Positions 7,048 to 15,397 are shown, counted from the first letter of the stretch. The stretch: DNA of 20,570 bases from CAZTZL01 sp964617625 (GCA_964617625.1 CAZTZL010000051.1:1-20570), one strand, 5' to 3'. A program made the numbers and translations. Notes: generated by a model not told the origin, from the letters alone.

Positions 7048-8553
7048 ATGATTCAGCGTTTTATATTATATCCCTTTTATGTTTTTTTTGGTTTGATCGT
7101 ATTTGCACCTTTGATTCTTTCCGCCGAAGCATCTCATTCCATTTCAGTGAGTTATCCGGGGAAAACAAAAACGGATCAAATCGCTTCTGTCGAACGGGAA
7201 GGGATCGTTTATATTTCACTGGAAGATTTGATCAGGGTGACGGACACGAAATATTTTACCAATCCGAAGAACCGGAAATGGGTGTTGAAGGGCCGTTCCG
7301 AGAATATCAAAGTAACCGAATTGAATCCGTTCATACTGGTTGGCAAAGATGCCTATCAGTTGATTCTTCCGCCAATCGATGTCGATAATCATCCCTATGT
7401 GCCGTTGATCCATTTTCTTCAAACAATCGGGCCGTTTTTTTCAGCCAATTTATCCTTTAATCCGGAACAGAGGCTGCTTCTTGTCGAACAGGCTCCGAGC
7501 AATATCACGGCGGTTCATGTCGAGGACCGCGCCAACGGTACACTGATTCATATTTTGACCACAAAACCTTTTGGCGATTCGGATGTTTCATCGTCATACA
7601 ACAAAGACTGGCTGAATATCACGATTTACGGAGGGCAACTGGACACGCTTGAAATTTCCGCAAATCAGCCCCAGGGTATCGTGAACCGGATCGTTTCTTT
7701 CCAATTCGATAAATCAGCACAGATCTCACTTCAATTGAGTCATAAAATCAGGGATCATAAAGTTTATGCACAGCAGGATGAGGTAATGGTAACGTTGTGG
7801 AGCACGGATAAGTTGACCAATGCGGATTTGAAAAATCCGAAAGAAGATAAAAAACGGTGGCTGATTGACCGTATTGTCCTCGATCCCGGACACGGCGGCA
7901 GAGATCCTGGTGCGGTCAGCAAATCGGGTATGAAGGAAAAAGAAATTACACTGGACATAGCCAAACGGTTGAAGGATCTTCTTGTTAAAAAATCGGATGT
8001 CGAAGTTTTAATGACCCGTGAAAACGATACCTATGTCGCGTTGAATGACCGCACTCAATTTGCCAATGCCAATAATGGAAAACTTTTCATCAGCATTCAT
8101 GCCAATGCCAATACCAACCAAAAAATACATGGATTTTCCACCTACATTCTTGGTATGGCGAAAACCGAACAGGCCAGAGAAGTGGCCCAGCTTGAGAACT
8201 CGGTTATCGAATTGGAAGAATCCCAGGAGCACTATCAGGAGTATCAAAACGCCTCCTATATTCTCAATGCCATTGCCCAGAGCGGATACATGAAGGATAG
8301 TGAAAATCTGGCGACTGTGGTCAATAACAGTCTGAAGAAATGGACGAAGAATCCGAATCTTGGTGTTTATCAGGCGGGATTTTATGTGCTTATCGGATCG
8401 GCCATGCCGAGCATATTGATTGAAACCGGTTTTCTTTCAAACAGTTATGAAGAACGCCTACTTAAAACACGAACCTTCCGGCAGAAACTGGCCGAGGCGC
8501 TTTGCGAGAGTATTCTGGAATTTAAGAAAGAGTATGAAAAGGGGATTGGATAG
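7048..8553 (+). CDS. secreted N-acetylmuramoyl-L-alanine amidase (Amidase_3)
   Basis: A zinc hydrolase that cuts the amide bond between N-acetylmuramic acid and the stem peptide of peptidoglycan; such enzymes act in the periplasm in cell separation and wall turnover. The 501 residues start with a signal peptide (about 1-26). The next 240 residues hold a region resembling stalk or copper-amine-oxidase-like N-domains (GIVYISLEDLIRV, PFILVGKDAYQLILPP, YVPLIHFLQ) and a beta-rich AMIN-like part (ITIYGGQLDT, VNRIVSFQF). The catalytic domain begins near 272 (IDRIVLDPGHGGRDPGA). Zinc ligands are H282, E297 and H351 (SIHANAN); the catalytic Glu is E459 (ILIETGFLSN). All are present, so it should be active. 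A helical insert (VAQLENSVIELEESQEHYQEY) lies between the last ligand and the catalytic Glu; in AmiA/B/C-type enzymes a helix in this place blocks the site until an EnvC/NlpD activator moves it. The ribosome binding site is poor. Confidence 0.95.
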   Translation: MIQRFILYPFYVFFGLIVFAPLILSAEASHSISVSYPGKTKTDQIASVEREGIVYISLEDLIRVTDTKYFTNPKNRKWVLKGRSENIKVTELNPFILVGKDAYQLILPPIDVDNHPYVPLIHFLQTIGPFFSANLSFNPEQRLLLVEQAPSNITAVHVEDRANGTLIHILTTKPFGDSDVSSSYNKDWLNITIYGGQLDTLEISANQPQGIVNRIVSFQFDKSAQISLQLSHKIRDHKVYAQQDEVMVTLWSTDKLTNADLKNPKEDKKRWLIDRIVLDPGHGGRDPGAVSKSGMKEKEITLDIAKRLKDLLVKKSDVEVLMTRENDTYVALNDRTQFANANNGKLFISIHANANTNQKIHGFSTYILGMAKTEQAREVAQLENSVIELEESQEHYQEYQNASYILNAIAQSGYMKDSENLATVVNNSLKKWTKNPNLGVYQAGFYVLIGSAMPSILIETGFLSNSYEERLLKTRTFRQKLAEALCESILEFKKEYEKGIG

Positions 8554-8616
8554 ATAATCGAAAAATATTTTTATAAATAAGACTTTTTAAAAATTGATAT
8601 GAACAATATTTTTTGA

Positions 8617-8712
8617 AATTACAAATGACAAAATCCAAATGACAAATAAAGCGCAAATGCCAAATATCAAAAGTATTCATTTGACATTTAGATTTTGATA
8701 TTTGATATTTTT
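8617..8712. repeat. AT-rich inverted repeat, element B (ORF-less relative of element C)
   Basis: The left arm (about 8621-8675) contains AAAATCCAAATGACAAATAA, GCGCAAATGCCAAATATC; the right arm is TTTGACATTTAGATTTTGAT followed by ATTTGATATTTT, complementary in style. The left arm matches the left arm of element C almost module by module. Arms are separated by only about 10 nt, where C has the ORF of a four-helix-bundle protein. A 19-codon frame from the ATG at 8639 to the TGA at 8696-8698 reads MTNKAQMPNIKS..., close to the QMQNQAQSPNVKK of the protein in C. Confidence 0.75.
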
Positions 8713-8754
8713 TATAAAAATGGAAATTTACAAAAGTTTAATTTATTATTTATC

Positions 8755-8776
8755 TGACCCTTCAGGTCATTTTTTT
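8755..8776 (+). terminator. short intrinsic terminator before murI
   Basis: Stem TGACC (8755-8759), loop CTTCA, stem GGTCA (8765-8769), then seven Ts (8770-8776). The stem is only 5 bp, so it is weak. It probably ends transcripts from the amidase; it lies 20 nt before the murI start. Confidence 0.5.
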
Positions 8777-8796
8777 ATACACAGAAAGAACCAATT

Positions 8797-9627
8797 ATGA
8801 GTGATGCGAGACCGATTGGCATATTCGACTCCGGTATTGGCGGATTGACTGTAGTGCATGAGGTTTTCAAAAGAGTGCCCGCGGAACAAATCGTTTATTT
8901 CGGGGATACGGCGAGGGTGCCTTACGGCACGAAATCACCAAAAGTGGTGCAGCATTTTGCTATGCAGGATGTCCGTTTTCTTTTACAGCAAAATGTGAAA
9001 ATGATCGTCGTCGCATGCCATACTGTTTCTTCTGTGGCTCTGGATTCTCTCGTCAAAACGTTCCATTTTCCAATTCTGGGAGTTGTATTACCCGGTGTTC
9101 ATGCAGCGCTAAAAGCCACACGAAACCACCGAATCGGTGTGATCGGCACGAAGGCCACTATCGTAAGCAAATCCTACGAAACCCATTTTCTGAAATTGAA
9201 TCCGGAAGTTCAGGTATTTTCTCAGGCCTGTCCCTTGTTCGTTCCTCTGGCAGAGGAAGGATGGCTTAACGGAGACATCACAAAACTGATTGCCGAGAAA
9301 TATTTGAATCCTTTAAAAAAACATCAGATCGATACACTGATTTTAGGGTGCACCCACTATCCGCTTCTCAAATCCGTCATTCAGGAAGTATTGGGTAACG
9401 GAGTGACCCTGATTGATTCGGCTGAAGAAACATCCCGGGCGGTAGAAGAAAAACTTGCTCGGGAAAAAATACAAAATCCCGGAAATGAAAAAGCCGAACA
9501 TCAATTTTTTGTCAGTGATATTCCCCATCAATTTCGTGATGTCGGGGAACGTTTTTTAGGTCAAAAATTCGACCATGTCCAGCAAGTCGATCTGGAATCG
9601 ATGGATATGGACACAAAGTTTTTATAA
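8797..9627 (+). CDS. murI: glutamate racemase
   Basis: It interconverts L- and D-glutamate and supplies D-Glu for the MurD step of peptidoglycan synthesis in the cytoplasm; it is cofactor-independent. The 276-residue length is typical. Seen: the N-terminal PIGIFDSGIGGLTV (6-19) with the catalytic-region Asp/Ser, YFGDTARVPYGTKS (34-47), the first catalytic cysteine C74 in VVACHTVSS, and the second, C185, in LGCTHYPLL. The residue after C74 is His, where the family mostly has Asn (ACNT). The second-half motif LIDSAEETSR also fits. It is followed by a secDF promoter, so it is probably a separate unit; the amidase upstream is functionally related (wall turnover). Confidence 0.96.
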   Translation: MSDARPIGIFDSGIGGLTVVHEVFKRVPAEQIVYFGDTARVPYGTKSPKVVQHFAMQDVRFLLQQNVKMIVVACHTVSSVALDSLVKTFHFPILGVVLPGVHAALKATRNHRIGVIGTKATIVSKSYETHFLKLNPEVQVFSQACPLFVPLAEEGWLNGDITKLIAEKYLNPLKKHQIDTLILGCTHYPLLKSVIQEVLGNGVTLIDSAEETSRAVEEKLAREKIQNPGNEKAEHQFFVSDIPHQFRDVGERFLGQKFDHVQQVDLESMDMDTKFL

Positions 9628-9667
9628 GGGCAGATAAAGAGCGAATCAGAAAAGAGATAAAAATTTC

Positions 9668-9696
9668 TTGAAAATAAGTCGAAAATAGCATATATT
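9668..9696 (+). promoter_or_regulatory. candidate sigma-70-type promoter for the secD-secF-STAS-purA cluster
   Basis: TTGAAA (9668-9673), 17 nt, TATATT (9691-9696), 73 nt before the secD start. Spacing and both hexamers are good. Confidence 0.5.
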
Positions 9697-9769
9697 CTAA
9701 TTCTCAATAAATGAACTATATGAATTTTCAAATTTAGATATGGAACAGTTACCGGTGAAGGAGTAATTT

Positions 9770-11689
9770 ATGCAGAGAAAGAATCTCTTTAAGACCATTC
9801 TTATTGTATTTTTATTGTGCTGGGCCATTTATGCATTGTGGCCCTCATATAAACTAAACACGTTAACCCCGGAAAAACGAAAAATGCTGGATGATGAAGG
9901 AAAGTTGATCCCTCTGATCGATAAATCGATTCGGCTTGGGCTGGATTTACAGGGTGGTATGTATCTGACGTATGAATTGGACCTGCCTGTGTTAGTCGAG
10001 CAGCTGGCAAGAGTCAAGGACAAACAATTAACAGAAGTACTGTCAGAAACAGAGCAGGAACTTAACGCCGGTTCAGAGGATTTTATGGCCCTTCTTATGA
10101 ATAATATGGAGAAGAGGAACATTCCATTGAGCCAGTATTGGGGGGAACATGGAGATACGGAGAAGGAAATAAAAGAATGGATTGAAAAAGAAGCCAAAGA
10201 TGCAATGAACCGCTCTCTGGAAATCCTGCGAAACCGTATTGATCAGTTCGGTGTTTCCGAACCGATTATTCAGAAAATCGGAGCCAGACGGATTCTCATC
10301 GAACTTCCCGGCATTTCTGATCCGGATCAGGCCAAGGCGCTGATCGGCAAGACAGCATTGCTTGAATTCAAGATGCTGAAAGATCCCCTCGTTTTTTCGG
10401 ACGTCATCAATAAAATTGACAAAGCACTTGCCAGGGAAAAGGGAAGTATTATTCCCGAAGAAACCGAAGAGACAAAAGCCGTAAAGGACACTTCCCAGAA
10501 AGCGGCCGAACAGCAGCCGAGTCAGGATAAAGCCATCGGTGTCAGCGAGTTGTTTGGAGATGAAGAGATAACCACAGACGAACAAGAAAAGTCGGACACT
10601 TCGCTGATCGTGGACGAAAATGTTTTTAAGGAAAATCCATTTTTAGCTTTGCTCAGGGATCTGCGTCAATACGGGAAAGAAGTCAGTGTTCCTGTTGAAA
10701 ATGTCAAAGCGGTCGATCGTATTCTTGCGCGTGAAGATATCCAGAAATTGATTCCTCCGGATGCGCAATTCCGGTGGTCCTCCGAAACCATCAAGGTGGG
10801 GGATCGGGAATATCGTGAATTGTTTCTTGTCAAAAAAGAAGCTGAATTGACAGGCAAGTATCTGACAGATGCCAAAGTCACTATCAGCCAGGACGTACAG
10901 AACACGGGACTGCCGGAAGTGAATTTTAAACTGGACCGTCAGGGGACGCGCATTTTCTCCCGGGTCACCGGCGCCAATATTGAAAAACGGCTTGCCATTA
11001 TTCTTGATGACAGAGTGTATATGGCACCCCGGATTCAAACCAAGATACCAAACGGCTCCGGCCGTATTACAGGCATGAAGAATATGGACGAAGCCAAGAT
11101 GATGGCCATTGTTTTACGGGCTGGTGCACTGCCTGCGCCGGTTCAAATTGTTGAAGAAAGGACAGTGGGTCCCTCTCTCGGTCAGGATTCGATTAATCGA
11201 AGCAAATGGTCTGCTTTGATCAGCATGTGTATCGTTATGTTATTCATGATCGTTTATTATCGTATGGCAGGTGCCATTGCTGATCTTGCTTTGATTTTTA
11301 ACCTTGTTTTTCTTTTGGCCGTTCTTGCCCAGTTCCGCTTTACATTAACGCTGCCGGGAATTGCCGGTATTGTGCTGACCATCGGGATGGCGGTCGATGC
11401 CAATGTGCTGGTCTTTGAACGTATTCGCGAAGAACTGAGGACAGGGAAGACGGTCCGTACTTCTATCGATGCCGGATATGCGCGGGCCTTTAAAACGATT
11501 TTAGATGCCAATGTGACCACTCTCATGACGGCGCTTGTCCTGTATCAATTCGGTACCGGGCCGATTCGTGGTTTCGCCATTACATTGGCCATTGGTATTG
11601 TGGTTAGTATGTTTACGGCACTGGTGTTGACCCGTTATGTTTTTGACACAATCACAGCACGTCGTACATTAACCAAACTCAGTATTTAA
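9770..11689 (+). CDS. secD: protein translocase subunit SecD
   Basis: A membrane subunit that, with SecF, pulls preproteins out of SecYEG using the proton gradient. Of 639 residues, the first membrane helix is at about 7-26. The large periplasmic part starts with GLDLQGGMYLTYELDL (57-72). The usual LRNRIDQFGVSEP and RILIELPGISDP blocks (153-165, 174-186) follow. The P1 head ends near residue 460. The membrane block carries the RND-type motif GMAVDANVLVFERIREE (539-555) with the functionally important Asp. The ATG has a good GAAGGAG site. Two insertions are notable: helical residues 73-145, and an acidic, Gln/Ser-rich stretch (about 226-285, e.g. PEETEETKAVKDTSQKAAEQ) that looks disordered. 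SecF follows after 47 nt. Confidence 0.97.
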   Translation: MQRKNLFKTILIVFLLCWAIYALWPSYKLNTLTPEKRKMLDDEGKLIPLIDKSIRLGLDLQGGMYLTYELDLPVLVEQLARVKDKQLTEVLSETEQELNAGSEDFMALLMNNMEKRNIPLSQYWGEHGDTEKEIKEWIEKEAKDAMNRSLEILRNRIDQFGVSEPIIQKIGARRILIELPGISDPDQAKALIGKTALLEFKMLKDPLVFSDVINKIDKALAREKGSIIPEETEETKAVKDTSQKAAEQQPSQDKAIGVSELFGDEEITTDEQEKSDTSLIVDENVFKENPFLALLRDLRQYGKEVSVPVENVKAVDRILAREDIQKLIPPDAQFRWSSETIKVGDREYRELFLVKKEAELTGKYLTDAKVTISQDVQNTGLPEVNFKLDRQGTRIFSRVTGANIEKRLAIILDDRVYMAPRIQTKIPNGSGRITGMKNMDEAKMMAIVLRAGALPAPVQIVEERTVGPSLGQDSINRSKWSALISMCIVMLFMIVYYRMAGAIADLALIFNLVFLLAVLAQFRFTLTLPGIAGIVLTIGMAVDANVLVFERIREELRTGKTVRTSIDAGYARAFKTILDANVTTLMTALVLYQFGTGPIRGFAITLAIGIVVSMFTALVLTRYVFDTITARRTLTKLSI

Positions 11690-11736
11690 TTTTAGATTTT
11701 ATTCACGGGTTTATCAGACATCGGGAAGGATAAAAT

Positions 11737-12666
11737 ATGCAATTTTTCCAGACACCACATATCGACTTTGTCGCGCGAAGAAAGATCGCTTATGTCATCT
11801 CTGCATCACTGTTGATTATCGGCATCGGCTCTCTTTTTATCCCCGGAAGGCCGAATTACGGCATCGATTTTAAAGGAGGAACCTCCATCGTTCTCCGTTT
11901 TGAAAAAACGATTACTGCAGGCAAGATTCGGGATGCACTGTCAACCATCGGTCTCGGATCGAGTGAAATAAAGCGGTTCGGAACAAAAAATGAATTTTTG
12001 ATTTATGTCGAACAGCAAAAAGGGACCAGTGCTTCTGATATGGCTGAAAAAGTGGAAGGTGCCATTACAAAAACATTACCGGATGATTCCTATGAGATTC
12101 GAAAAGTAGATACTGTCGGACCAAAAATCGGTGAAGAACTTCGGAAGGCAGCTGTTCTGGCGGTTTTAATCGCGCTGCTGCTCATTCTGATTTATATCGG
12201 CTGGAGATTTGAGTTTGTATTTGCAGTGGGTGCAATCATTGCTCTGTTTCATGATGTGATGATCACCTTTGGGATTTTCAGTATTCTGAATTTTGAAATT
12301 TCACTCAAAGAAATTGCTGCTTTTCTCACGATCGTCGGGTATTCACTGAATGATACGATTGTGGTCTACGATCGTATCCGGGAAAATCTTAAAGTCATGC
12401 GCAGTGAGAGTCTGGCGACTATCATTAACACCAGTATCAATCAATCTCTCAGCCGGACAATTATTACCTCAATGACCACGTTTTTTGTTGTATTCGTTCT
12501 TTTTCTGTTTGGCGGAGAAGTGATTCACGGTTTTGCATTCGCCATGTGTGTGGGTATCATTGTCGGTACTTATTCGTCTATTTTTGTGGCCAGTGCTCTC
12601 GTTCTGGATTGGCAGACCCGTCACGGGGATAAAGAACACCTGAGAATGGCACACAAGAAAAAATAA
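11737..12666 (+). CDS. secF: protein translocase subunit SecF
   Basis: Partner of SecD in the accessory secretion motor. The 309 residues show a first membrane helix (about 17-35), the SecF N-terminal signature YGIDFKGGTSIVLRF (41-55), a short periplasmic domain, and five further helices. The RND-type motif GYSLNDTIVVYDRIREN is at 201-217. The C-terminal tail is basic (THGDKEHLRMAHKKK type). The ribosome binding site GGGAAGGA is well placed. It is read as one unit with secD upstream and the STAS gene 36 nt downstream. Confidence 0.97.
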   Translation: MQFFQTPHIDFVARRKIAYVISASLLIIGIGSLFIPGRPNYGIDFKGGTSIVLRFEKTITAGKIRDALSTIGLGSSEIKRFGTKNEFLIYVEQQKGTSASDMAEKVEGAITKTLPDDSYEIRKVDTVGPKIGEELRKAAVLAVLIALLLILIYIGWRFEFVFAVGAIIALFHDVMITFGIFSILNFEISLKEIAAFLTIVGYSLNDTIVVYDRIRENLKVMRSESLATIINTSINQSLSRTIITSMTTFFVVFVLFLFGGEVIHGFAFAMCVGIIVGTYSSIFVASALVLDWQTRHGDKEHLRMAHKKK

Positions 12667-12702
12667 TTTGAATTCTTGTCATCATTATTATGGAATAAAA
12701 AA

Positions 12703-13041
12703 ATGGATTTAAAGATTCTGGAAAAAAGCGGAATCGTGATTATCCGTATTGTCGGGAAAACACTTGGCGGACCGGATGCGACACAGGTTTCCGAAAAGAT
12801 GCACGAACTGATCAACAGCGGGAAAAACAAATTGGCTGTGGACATGTCCAGTGTGGAGAGAATGAACAGTTCAGGATTGGGAATACTAATCGGCTGTTTG
12901 ATGGCTGTTCGGAAAAAGAGCGGAGACATCAGACTTTTCAAACTACAGGAAAAACCAAGAGAGCTTCTCAGAATGACCAAACTGAATTGTGTCTTTGAGG
13001 TTTTCGAAAAAGAGGATGAAGCGGTTGAAAGCTTTACTTAA
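12703..13041 (+). CDS. STAS-domain protein, anti-sigma-factor-antagonist type
   Basis: A 112-residue single STAS domain. It begins with the family strand pattern (LKILEKSGIVIIRIVGKTLGG) and carries VDMSSVERMNSSGLGILIGC (46-65). The first Ser of NSSGLG, S56, lines up with Ser58 of SpoIIAA, the residue phosphorylated by an anti-sigma kinase in partner switching. Family knowledge says such proteins are dephosphorylated by PP2C-type phosphatases and then sequester the kinase; no kinase or phosphatase gene lies in the window. The ATG at 12703 is chosen; a TTG at 12676 would add 9 residues (MSSLLWNKK) unlike the family. The 3' end overlaps purA by 26 nt, so the two are likely co-translated. Confidence 0.85.
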   Translation: MDLKILEKSGIVIIRIVGKTLGGPDATQVSEKMHELINSGKNKLAVDMSSVERMNSSGLGILIGCLMAVRKKSGDIRLFKLQEKPRELLRMTKLNCVFEVFEKEDEAVESFT

Positions 13042-14335
13042 GGAACCTGTATCCGTTCAACTCGTATTAGGGACACAATGGGGAGACGAGGGCAAGGGCA
13101 AAATTGTCGACCTGATCGGTGAAGACGTGGATATTGTGGCCCGCTATCAGGGCGGACCGAACGCGGGGCACACGGTCGAATTCGATGACGAAAAATTCAT
13201 CCTGCACCTCATTCCTTCTGGCATCCTCCGGCCTCACACACAGTGCATCATCGGGAACGGCGTTGTCATCAATCCCGAAACGCTTCTGGAAGAAATCAAC
13301 AACCTTGAAAGCCGGGGGATAGAGGTAATCGGCCGGCTTTTCATCAGCCAGAGCGCGCACTTGATTCTGCCCTATCATCAGTTGATCGAAAAAGGATTCG
13401 AAGAAAGCGGGACGCGTGAAAAGATTGGCACCACACGGAGAGGAATCGGCCCTTCTTATGCCGATAAAGCCAGCCGAATCGGAATTCGTGTGGGGGATCT
13501 ACTGGATACGGATCAGTTAAAAGCAAAAATTCACCAAAATGTAATTTTTAAAAACAGCATTTTAAAGGCCATTTACAATACTTTCGGCGTAAATGAGAAA
13601 GACCTTTTTAACCGGCTGCTTGATTTTAAGGAAAAAATAAAAGGCTGCATCGTTGATGGACGGTGGATGTTGCTTCAGGGTGTTCAGGCCGGGAAAAAGG
13701 TGCTTTTAGAAGGTGCTCAGGGAACCATGCTGGATATTGATTTCGGTACCTATCCCTACGTGACTTCTTCCAATACAACAATCGGAGGTGCCTGTACCGG
13801 ATTGGGTATCGGCCCGAAAAAGATCGGACGTATCATCGGTATTGTAAAAGCATATACAACGCGTGTCGGGAACGGGCCGTTTCCCACCGAACTGGAAGGA
13901 TCTTTCGGAGAAGTGATTCGAAAACTTGGAACTGAATACGGCGCAACAACGGGGCGACCGAGGCGCTGCGGCTGGTTTGACGCGATGGTTGTCCGGTATG
14001 CAGCGGAGATCAGCGATATCGATTATCTCGCCCTCACGAAACTGGATGTCCTCGACTCCCTGAAAGAAATAAAGATATGTACCGGATATCAGTATCAAAA
14101 TCATCAATTGGACCATTTGCCGGCAGACAGCCAGGTTTTAAATTCTGTAGAACCTGTTTACGAAGTTCTGCCGGGATGGGAACAAAGTATATCAAAAATC
14201 CGGAAATATCAGGATCTTCCAGAAAAAGCCAGGCAATATCTAAAACGAATCGAATCGCTGGTCAAAGTCCCGATCGGACTTGTCTCGGTGGGTCCGAAGA
14301 GGGAGGATACCATATGGATGAGTTCGAAGGATTGA
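13016..14335 (+). CDS. purA: adenylosuccinate synthetase
   Basis: It joins IMP and aspartate with GTP to form adenylosuccinate, the first committed step to AMP. The length is 439 residues from the ATG at 13016 (a GTG at 12989 would add 9). Motifs: the P-loop QWGDEGKGKI with D24; NAGHTV with H52; GTTRRGIGPSYADKASR; LLEGAQGTMLDIDFGTYPYV; GNGPFPTEL; and TTGRPRRCGWFDAM. The N-terminus before QLVLGTQWGD is about 12 residues longer than in E. coli PurA (MKRLKALLKEPVSV), which fits use of a start inside the upstream gene. An AAGAGG stretch touches the ATG, an unusual position. The gene ends the secD-secF-STAS-purA run. Confidence 0.96.
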   Translation: MKRLKALLKEPVSVQLVLGTQWGDEGKGKIVDLIGEDVDIVARYQGGPNAGHTVEFDDEKFILHLIPSGILRPHTQCIIGNGVVINPETLLEEINNLESRGIEVIGRLFISQSAHLILPYHQLIEKGFEESGTREKIGTTRRGIGPSYADKASRIGIRVGDLLDTDQLKAKIHQNVIFKNSILKAIYNTFGVNEKDLFNRLLDFKEKIKGCIVDGRWMLLQGVQAGKKVLLEGAQGTMLDIDFGTYPYVTSSNTTIGGACTGLGIGPKKIGRIIGIVKAYTTRVGNGPFPTELEGSFGEVIRKLGTEYGATTGRPRRCGWFDAMVVRYAAEISDIDYLALTKLDVLDSLKEIKICTGYQYQNHQLDHLPADSQVLNSVEPVYEVLPGWEQSISKIRKYQDLPEKARQYLKRIESLVKVPIGLVSVGPKREDTIWMSSKD

Positions 14336-14464
14336 ATCCGATTTTAAGTTTTGTTTATCTTCCCAGAATCAGACAAATTGATTGCCCGCAAACATAGACA
14401 AACATTTGAACATACCCTTGTTTATTGTCAATTGATCTATTCATCTATTCATAAGGAATTCTTA

Positions 14465-15262
14465 ATGAAAATTCGGATCGTTTTATTCCTGAGTTGTTTT
14501 TTTCTAACAGCCGCTTCATATGCAGGGGATATTCCGCTTTATTCATTGATACAATGCGTTGAAACCCGTCTGAATTCGTATACCGATTATGATACCTTTT
14601 CCGTTTCAGTCGCCTCTGTCACCAGACAGATGAATAGTCAATGGGTATCCACGGAGGAATATTATATAGAAAAGAAAATGACTGTCCATGCCGAGGATGA
14701 AGAGGAAGAGATTATCAAAGCCGTTAAAAAGAAAAAAGGAGAGGAAACGGATATCACCGGGCAAGTAAAGGAAGAACAGAAAAAAGCAAAAGAGAAAGCC
14801 GAGAAGAAGAATAAAAAGAAAGAGGAAAACAAATCCCAGGATGAAGATGAGGAAAACGGGAAATTTAGTCTCGATTTAAAAGACATTCTTCCTTTTGGCA
14901 ATGACAAGAAAGATCTATTCGAGTTTTTCGCATTGAAGGATACCATGATCAGCGAAAGATCGGCATGCGGCATCGGTGTAAAGGTCAAAGAAATATCCGA
15001 TCAGAGATATAAGGGGAATTACTATTTTGACAAAGAGACGTATGATCTTTTATTTGTTGATGTAACACCGTCAAAGAATCCTAAATTTGTCAAAGAATTT
15101 AATATCAAAATGTGGTTTGATCTTCTTGATAATCAGTATTTGATCATGACACGGGATTCCATGCGGATACTTGCCGGCTTCTTAATCAAGAAAATTCGAA
15201 TGGAAATTAATGAAACTTACTCGAATTATCATATTGTTCCAAACATTTCAGTGTCCCGTTAA
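14465..15262 (+). CDS. secreted protein, LolA-reminiscent, with a charged insert
   Basis: The start ATG 14465 has AAGGA 7 nt upstream and opens a signal peptide (MKIRIVLFLSCFFLTAASYA), so upstream in-frame ATGs are disregarded. The 265-residue product has an N-terminal part (LIQCVETRLNSYTDYDTFSV ... WVSTEEYYIEKK), then about 70 very charged residues (Glu/Asp/Lys runs, roughly 75-140), then a C-terminal part with YKGNYYFDKETYDLLFVDVT and IKMWFDLLDNQYLIMTRDSM. The pattern of a small half-barrel built from D/Y/T strands resembles outer-membrane lipoprotein-sorting (LolA/LolB) or DUF-type carriers, but no conserved motif settles this. It lies 129 nt after purA and probably has its own transcript or read-through. 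Function unknown. Confidence 0.6.
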   Translation: MKIRIVLFLSCFFLTAASYAGDIPLYSLIQCVETRLNSYTDYDTFSVSVASVTRQMNSQWVSTEEYYIEKKMTVHAEDEEEEIIKAVKKKKGEETDITGQVKEEQKKAKEKAEKKNKKKEENKSQDEDEENGKFSLDLKDILPFGNDKKDLFEFFALKDTMISERSACGIGVKVKEISDQRYKGNYYFDKETYDLLFVDVTPSKNPKFVKEFNIKMWFDLLDNQYLIMTRDSMRILAGFLIKKIRMEINETYSNYHIVPNISVSR

Positions 15263-15282
15263 AATGGCTCAAAATTCTAATA

Positions 15283-15311
15283 TTGACATCTTCAGTTTTT
15301 TTTATTAACTT
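15283..15311 (+). promoter_or_regulatory. promoter of tRNA-Lys
   Basis: A perfect TTGACA (15283-15288), 17 nt, then TAACTT (15306-15311), which places a start a few bases before the mature tRNA. It fits a stable-RNA promoter without a long leader. Confidence 0.55.
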
Positions 15312-15323
15312 ATTCGCCTGTTT

Positions 15324-15397
15324 GAGGGTGTAGCTCAGATTGGTAGAGCAACGGCCTTTTAAGCCGTGGGTCCAGGGTTCGATTCCCTGCACCCTCA
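15324..15397 (+). tRNA. tRNA-Lys (anticodon TTT/UUU)
   Basis: 74 nt with a complete cloverleaf. The acceptor stem GAGGGTG pairs with CACCCTC; the D arm has GCTC...GAGC; the anticodon stem ACGGC/GCCGT encloses loop CTTTTAA with anticodon TTT (15358-15360). The T arm is CAGGG TTCGATT CCCTG, discriminator A at 15397. The CCA end is not encoded (ACAA follows), so it needs CCA addition. Only one tRNA is present; no cluster. Confidence 0.97.

Noticed and set aside
8617..8712. CRISPR-like array (short A-rich modules at near-regular spacing)
   Set aside because: Modules vary in length and sequence, there are no unique spacers of constant size, and the second half is the reverse complement of the first, so it is a palindrome.
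14351..14464. N-terminal extension of the charged-insert protein from ATG 14351
   Set aside because: The signal peptide begins at 14465 with its own AAGGA site; the 38 extra residues would bury it.
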